Shown here in pieces: positions 59,349 to 64,000 of a DNA stretch of 64,000 nucleotides. Source of the stretch: Rehmannia glutinosa (Eukaryota; Streptophyta; Magnoliopsida; Lamiales; Orobanchaceae); assembly GCA_016081115.2 (NCBI GenBank), contig JABTTQ020003038.1:124001-188000 (forward strand). The letters run 5' to 3'. Numbering within the stretch: position 1 is the first letter of the stretch; every line of letters starts with the position of its first letter. Both the position numbers and the translations under genes were made by a program. The notes under the pieces are model-generated. The model was given only the letters and a program-made list of their open reading frames with translations. It did no database searches and was not told where the DNA came from.

Positions 59349-60180
59349 ATGGCATCGATTCGATCTCGTTCACACCCATGGCTCTTTGCTCCCGCTCACG
59401 GCGAAAAGCCACCCAAGTTTTCTAGTGCCGACTTCAAACATTGGCAACGAGAAAATCTTTGTTCTACCTCACTACTTTGGGGTTGGCTCGTTTCCTAAAG
59501 GGCGGCCCCCCTGCCGTTGAAGAAGACAGAAGTTGACAACAACGGAGAATCATTTGTGGATGCTTGGCATAACATCGATTTTCTATGTCGCAACTATGTC
59601 TTGAGCGGGCAGACGACACTCTCTACAATATCATAGCACGTTCAAGGCGCCCAAGGAATTGTGGCAATCCTTGGAGAAGAAATACAAGCGGAAGATCTGG
59701 CACAAAGAAATTTGTTGTCGGCAAATTCTGGAGTACAAGATGGTTGACACCAAGGCGGTGATCGGCTAAGTTCGGGAGATTCAAATCATCCTTCATGACT
59801 TAGTGTATGCGAAGGGATGCTTTTGAATGAATCTTTTCAATCTTTGCAATTATCGAAAAATTGCCGCCATTGTGGAAGGACTTCAAAAACTACCTCAAGC
59901 ACAAGCGTAAAGAGATGGGGCTTGAGGATCTCGATTGTTCGGCCGATCGAAGAAGACAACCAGAAATCGAGATGTTAAAACCAAGAAATCGGAATGGAGG
60001 CTAAGGCCAATCTTGTTGAGTCGAGCACTAGCAAGAAACGTAAGCACTCGGGAAGGAGAAAGGCAAGGCCAAAAAGTTCAAGGAAATTGCTACAATTGTG
60101 GCAAACCGAACCACATGGCGAAGGATTGCCGACACCCAAAGAAGGGCAATCAAGGTGGCAACCAACAAGCAATGTGACGG
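59349..60180 (+). pseudogene. Element B2 gag (broken)
   Basis: The ATG at 59349 starts the capsid region (FKHWQRENLC, then KNYLKHKRKEMGLEDL in another frame). It ends with an intact CCHC zinc knuckle CYNCGKPNHMAKDC in the piece 59935-60177, which binds the element RNA. Frameshifts separate the two parts. Confidence 0.85.
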
Positions 60181-60239
60181 AGGACAAGTCGGTTCAATAG
60201 ACTTGTCGGAGCTCGATCTCTCCGCCCGTTGTGTTTGAA

Positions 60240-60600
60240 GCCAATATGGTGGATAACCCAAGGGAGTGGTGGATAGATAGGGGCTACTCGTCACATTTGT
60301 GCCGATAAGGAGATGTTCTCCTCCTACACTTCGATCAATGGAAGAAAGTTGTTCATGGGGAACTCCTCGACTTCCAACATCGTTGGGCTTGGAAAGGTGG
60401 TGCTCAAGATGACTTAGGGAAGGAGCTTACGCTTGTAGATGTTTGCATGTCCCGGACATCCGCAAGAACTTGGTTTCGGTCCGTTGCTTAGCAAGGCGGA
60501 TTTAGGCTAGTGTTTGAGTCCGACAAGTTTGTAATGACCAAGAATGGTCGGTTTTTATGTAAAGGTTACCTTGATAAGGGCACATTCAAAATGTCGTAAT
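60240..60600 (+). pseudogene. Element B2 protease (active site lost)
   Basis: EWWIDRGYSSHLC (about 60268-60306) stands where copia proteases have WxxDSGAxxH. The catalytic D-S-G has become D-R-G, and a stop follows. FMGNSSTSNIVGLGKVVLKM follows in frame with the copia protease pattern. Confidence 0.72.
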
Positions 60601-60659
60601 GTCTGTTTTTTCCGCCAAGAGGCGAAGAATAAAAACGTTACTTGTTTACTTGTTGGATT

Positions 60660-61480
60660 GTTCTAATTTATGGTATGATAGATTAGGACACGTAAACTTC
60701 AACACAATTAAAGGTTAGTGAATCGGAATTAATACCTACGTTTAAAACCGATTCACAAGACAAATGCGAAATTTGTGTTGAAGCAAAATTGGCCAAGGCA
60801 CCGTTTCATTCGGTAACGAGAAGTACCAAACCACTCGAGTTAATTCATACAGATGTGTGTGACTTAAAACTTGTGCAAACTCGAGGTGGGAAAAAGTACT
60901 TCATAACGTTTATAGACGATTGCACAAGATATTGTTATGTATATCTTTTGAAGAGCAAAGATGAAGCTTTAGTAGCTTTTAAAACTTATAAGAATGAAGT
61001 TGAAAATCAGCTTAATTTGAAAATTAAGATGATTCAAAGTGATAGAGCGGAGAGTATGTTGCTCCGTTTGAAGAATTTTGCTTGGAAGCGGGTATAATTC
61101 ATCAAAGCGCACACCTTTTTACTCACCTCAATCAAATGGTGTTGCGAGAACACAAGAATCGTACTCTTAAGGAGATGATGAATGCGATGTTGTTAAGTTC
61201 GCTTACCCCAAAACTTGTGGGGAAGCCATACTTTCTGCGAACTACATTCTTAATAAGATCCCACACAAAGGTAAAAATGAAACTTCATATGAGTTATGGA
61301 AGGGGCGTAAACCGTCATACAAATACCTTAAAGTGTGGGGGTGTTTGGCTAAAGTCAAGTACTAAGCCAAAACAAGTAAGAATCGGTCCGAAGACGATCG
61401 ATTGTGCTTTCATTGGATATGCTAACAATAGTAGTGCATATCGCTTTTTAGTGCACAAGTCGGGCTATTCGATATAAATG
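60660..61480 (+). pseudogene. Element B2 pre-integrase and integrase (broken)
   Basis: LWYDRLGHVNFNTIK (about 60669-60713) is the HHCC region. The core follows as ELIHTDVCDLK and YFITFIDDCTRYCYVYLLKS (60789-61097), then IKMIQSD. After a frameshift come KNRTLKEMMNAMLLSS and IDCAFIGYANNSSAYRFL (61082-61477), the C-terminal part. Confidence 0.87.
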
Positions 61481-61639
61481 AAGGTATGATCATTGAATCA
61501 AGGAATCTTTGTATTCTTCGAGAATATCTTTCCGAACAAAGAGCGGAAAGAAGAAAGTTGAGTAAACGGACTTATGAAAGCGCAAGGTTACCTCAAAGTG
61601 ATGATGAAGAGGAACCAAGACGCCTTGATAAAAGGACAA

Positions 61640-63200
61640 AAGTAGCTAAGTCTTTTGGTCTGATTTTCTAACTTATATGTTAGAAAATGAACCCGAACTA
61701 TTCAAGAAGCATTGTCTAGTCCGAAGCTCCTCTCGGAAAGAAGCTATCAATAATGAGATAGATTCCATCATGCAAAATCACACTTGGGAGTTGGTTGATC
61801 TCTCACGGGTTGCAAGCCTTTGGGATGCAAGTGGATCCTTAAAAGGAAGTATAAAGCGGATGGATCTTGACAAGTATAAAGCCCGATTGGTAGCTAAAGG
61901 GTTTAGACAAAAGGAGGATATGACTTCTTCGATACATATTCTCTGTCACGAGGATTACGTCCATTCGTGTTCTCATTGCTATTGCGACTTTGCATAACCT
62001 TGAGATACATCAAATGGACGTTAAAAGCGCCTTCTTGAATGGGGAACTTGAAGAGAAATTTATATGGAACAACCGAGGGGTACATTGCACCGGTCAAGAG
62101 CGAAAGGTGTGTAAACTTGTGAAGTCACTTTATGGACTAAAACAAGCACCTAAGCAATGGCACGAAAAGTTTGACTCGACTATGAAGTCAAACGGTTTCA
62201 AGATCAACGAATGTGACAAATGTGTCTACATTAAAGGTACTACAAATGATTACGTCATAGTATGCCTTTATGTAGATGATATGTTGATTATGGGAAGTAG
62301 TCATGATTTAATCATGAAGACTAAGAACATGTTAAAGAAGAACTTTGACATGAAGGATATGGGATTATCGATGTTATATTAGGGATTAAAATCTCTAGGA
62401 CTTGGATGGAATTGTCTTGTCACAATCCCATTATGTCGAAAGTATACTCGAGAAGGTTTAATGCTTTTGATAATCCTCCAGCTAAGACACTGTAGATCTA
62501 AGTCTACACTTGGCTAAGAATATAAGCGAACAGTTTCTCGAATTGGAATATGCAAGGGTAATTGGCGGTCGGATGTACTTAACGAACGACACGCCCGTCC
62601 GGACATTGCATATTCGGTGAGTAAACTAAGTAGGTTCACAAGTAACCCAAGTATGCGGATCACCGAAAGCCGTGACAAGGGTACTTAAATATTTAAAGTA
62701 TACCATGAACTATGGAATACTTTATACAAGATATCCAGCGGTATTAGAAGGATCTTGTGATGCCAATGGATATCGGACACAAAAGACTCCAAGTCCACAA
62801 GTGGATTTGTTTTCACAATAGGTGGATGAGCGGTGTCGTGGAAGTCTTCTAAGCGGACGTGCATAGCTCGATCCACTATGGAATCGAGTTCATTGCTTTG
62901 GATAAAGCTGGAGAAAAGCGAGAATGGCTTAGAAACTTCTTAGAGGATATTCCTTGTTGGAATAAGCATGTGCTCTTTGTTTTGATACTGCTTTGTGATA
63001 GTCAATCGATCGGAAGGGCACAAAGCAAGTATGTATAATGGTAAGTCAGACATATACGTCGGAGACACAATACCATTAGGCAGTTGATTTCGAATGGGGT
63101 TATTTCGGTTGACTACGTGAAGTCAAAGGAAAACCCTGCGGATCCGCATTTACGAAAGGCATTAATCGAGATCAACTGTATAAATTGTTAAGGGGAATGG
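61640..63200 (+). pseudogene. Element B2 reverse transcriptase and RNase H (broken)
   Basis: KARLVAKGFRQKED lies in 61677-61997. QMDVKSAFLNGELEE through the YVDD box (62269-62280, context CLYVDDMLIMGSS) to FDMKDMGL lies in 61990-62382. After a frameshift RNase H pieces follow: EFIALDKAGEKREWL near 62888-62935 and the end GVISVDYVKSKENPADP at about 63093-63145. The RT catalytic box is intact. Later frames are broken. Confidence 0.88.
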
Positions 63201-63766
63201 GTTTGAAATCCACAACTTAAAGAATGTTCATAGCGGTAACCCAACCTTGTGAATTGGAGATCCCAAGACCTTGGTTCAATGGGACAACTAAGTTATGAAT
63301 GTTCAAATTTGAACACTTGGAAAATGTGTTAGCTCATTCTCGATACATCAAGTGTATTTAAACCTCTTGAATGTGGTGAGGTTAAGTTTAAGACTTTTAA
63401 TGATTCCTATATAGAAAGGTGGAGTATGGCAGGATACTCTTCAATAGGAGATCACCTATATAAGTGAGAAGTAATGGCCGCTTCAGAAAAAACACTTATG
63501 AATCTAAGATATGGTCCAGGGGCGAAATGGACACAACGTGAGAACAAAAGTGTTAGAGTTGTTATTGTGTAAATCTTGTTGTCTTGGTTTACACAAACGG
63601 TGAGTAGTTCAAGACATCGGCGTCACTAGCAGCTAGTAAATCCGATAGTACTTTACTAAGGAAGGTTCAAAGCCACAAGCTACCTATCTCCGATGCAATA
63701 ATGATTCGCCGAGACTTTCAAGCGAATCTGATACACGCATGCATTAATTTCATTCATGTGGGGGAT
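63201..63766 (+). other. Element B2 3' untranslated region and purine tract
   Basis: This conserved tail matches 23515-24049 of B1 (CCCAAGACCTTGGTTCAATG, AGCTACCTATC) and ends GTGGGGGAT before the LTR. It is non-coding in both copies. Confidence 0.8.
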
Positions 63767-64000
63767 TGTTGGAATTGGTCTTTGAGAAATTGGGTGTTGA
63801 CCCGATTTTGACCAATTAATTAAGTGGTTTCCATTTGTGAAAAATGGAATTAAATTATTTGTAAAAATTCTACTAAGAGAGTAGATGAGAATAGCATTTG
63901 GAATTTCTCAAAACCGATTAGGGTGAATGAGAAATTAATGCTAGAAGTTAGCCACTTAACTGATAAATGGTATGGAAAATAGAAAATGTGGGGGAGGAGA
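63767..64000 (+). repeat. Element B2 3' LTR (cut by window edge)
   Basis: It starts TGTTGGAATTGGTC and follows the 5' LTR closely to the window end. About 0.9 kb should lie to the right. Confidence 0.88.

Larger units (their letters stand above)
57909..64000 (+). mobile_element. Element B2: copia retrotransposon, cut by window edge
   Basis: 5' LTR (57909-59054), gag, protease, integrase, RT, RNase H and the start of the 3' LTR (63767 on) are all present in copia order. It is the same family as B1. Motif wording (VCKLVKSLYGLKQAPKQWHE, FDMKDMGL) suggests the Tork/TAR side of Ty1/copia rather than Sirevirus. Frameshifts break the polyprotein, so it is not autonomous. Confidence 0.92.

Overview
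The window is nuclear DNA of a flowering plant, most likely a eudicot. It has AT-rich intergenic DNA, spliced genes with GT-AG introns, plant TATA boxes, LTR retrotransposons with initiator-Met primer sites, SINE-like retroposons and many MITEs. I cannot name the species. About half of the window is LTR retrotransposon. Many frameshifts, and a scatter of indels in GC-rich repeats, mean few element ORFs are intact; part of this may be decay and part assembly noise.

Positions 1-25216 are a nest of Ty1/copia elements. Element B1 is the outermost; its 3' LTR ends at 25216 and its 5' end lies left of the window. Its 5' LTR was hit twice: by element A (minus strand, 1-20598, Sirevirus-like, with a 4.5-kb extra coding region downstream of pol) and by a solo LTR, D (20780-22063). 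Element A's own 5' LTR was then split by element C (12636-20380, plus strand), which has a clean 5-bp GAGTT target duplication.

Positions 25217-41529 hold the host genes. A nine-exon cytochrome P450 (29440-34082, plus) reads through as an intact 479-residue CYP724-type protein, the family of brassinosteroid C-22 hydroxylases. A small secreted Cys-rich peptide gene lies on the minus strand (first exon 35863-36031). A 118-residue heavy-metal-associated, CaaX-terminated protein lies on the minus strand (40358-40917), with a MITE just upstream of its TATA box. Between and inside these genes are a CACTA-type MITE, a tRNA-derived SINE and a 1.3-kb Mutator-type element with long inverted repeats.

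Positions 41530-56627 are a 7.3-kb direct tandem duplication. Each unit carries a leader-like TATA/CT-rich segment, an array of 16-bp palindromes whose spacers switch orientation twice, a Mutator-type MITE, a chromovirus-like solo LTR and an 86-residue ORF. Only the second unit has a 397-bp poly(A) retroposon, so the first unit preserves the empty site.

Positions 56628-64000 hold the rest of an LTR-like sequence, a 688-bp retroposed insert, and element B2, a second copia copy of the B1 family that runs off the right edge. The host genes do not look like a functional cluster. They are independent genes in a transposon-rich region.
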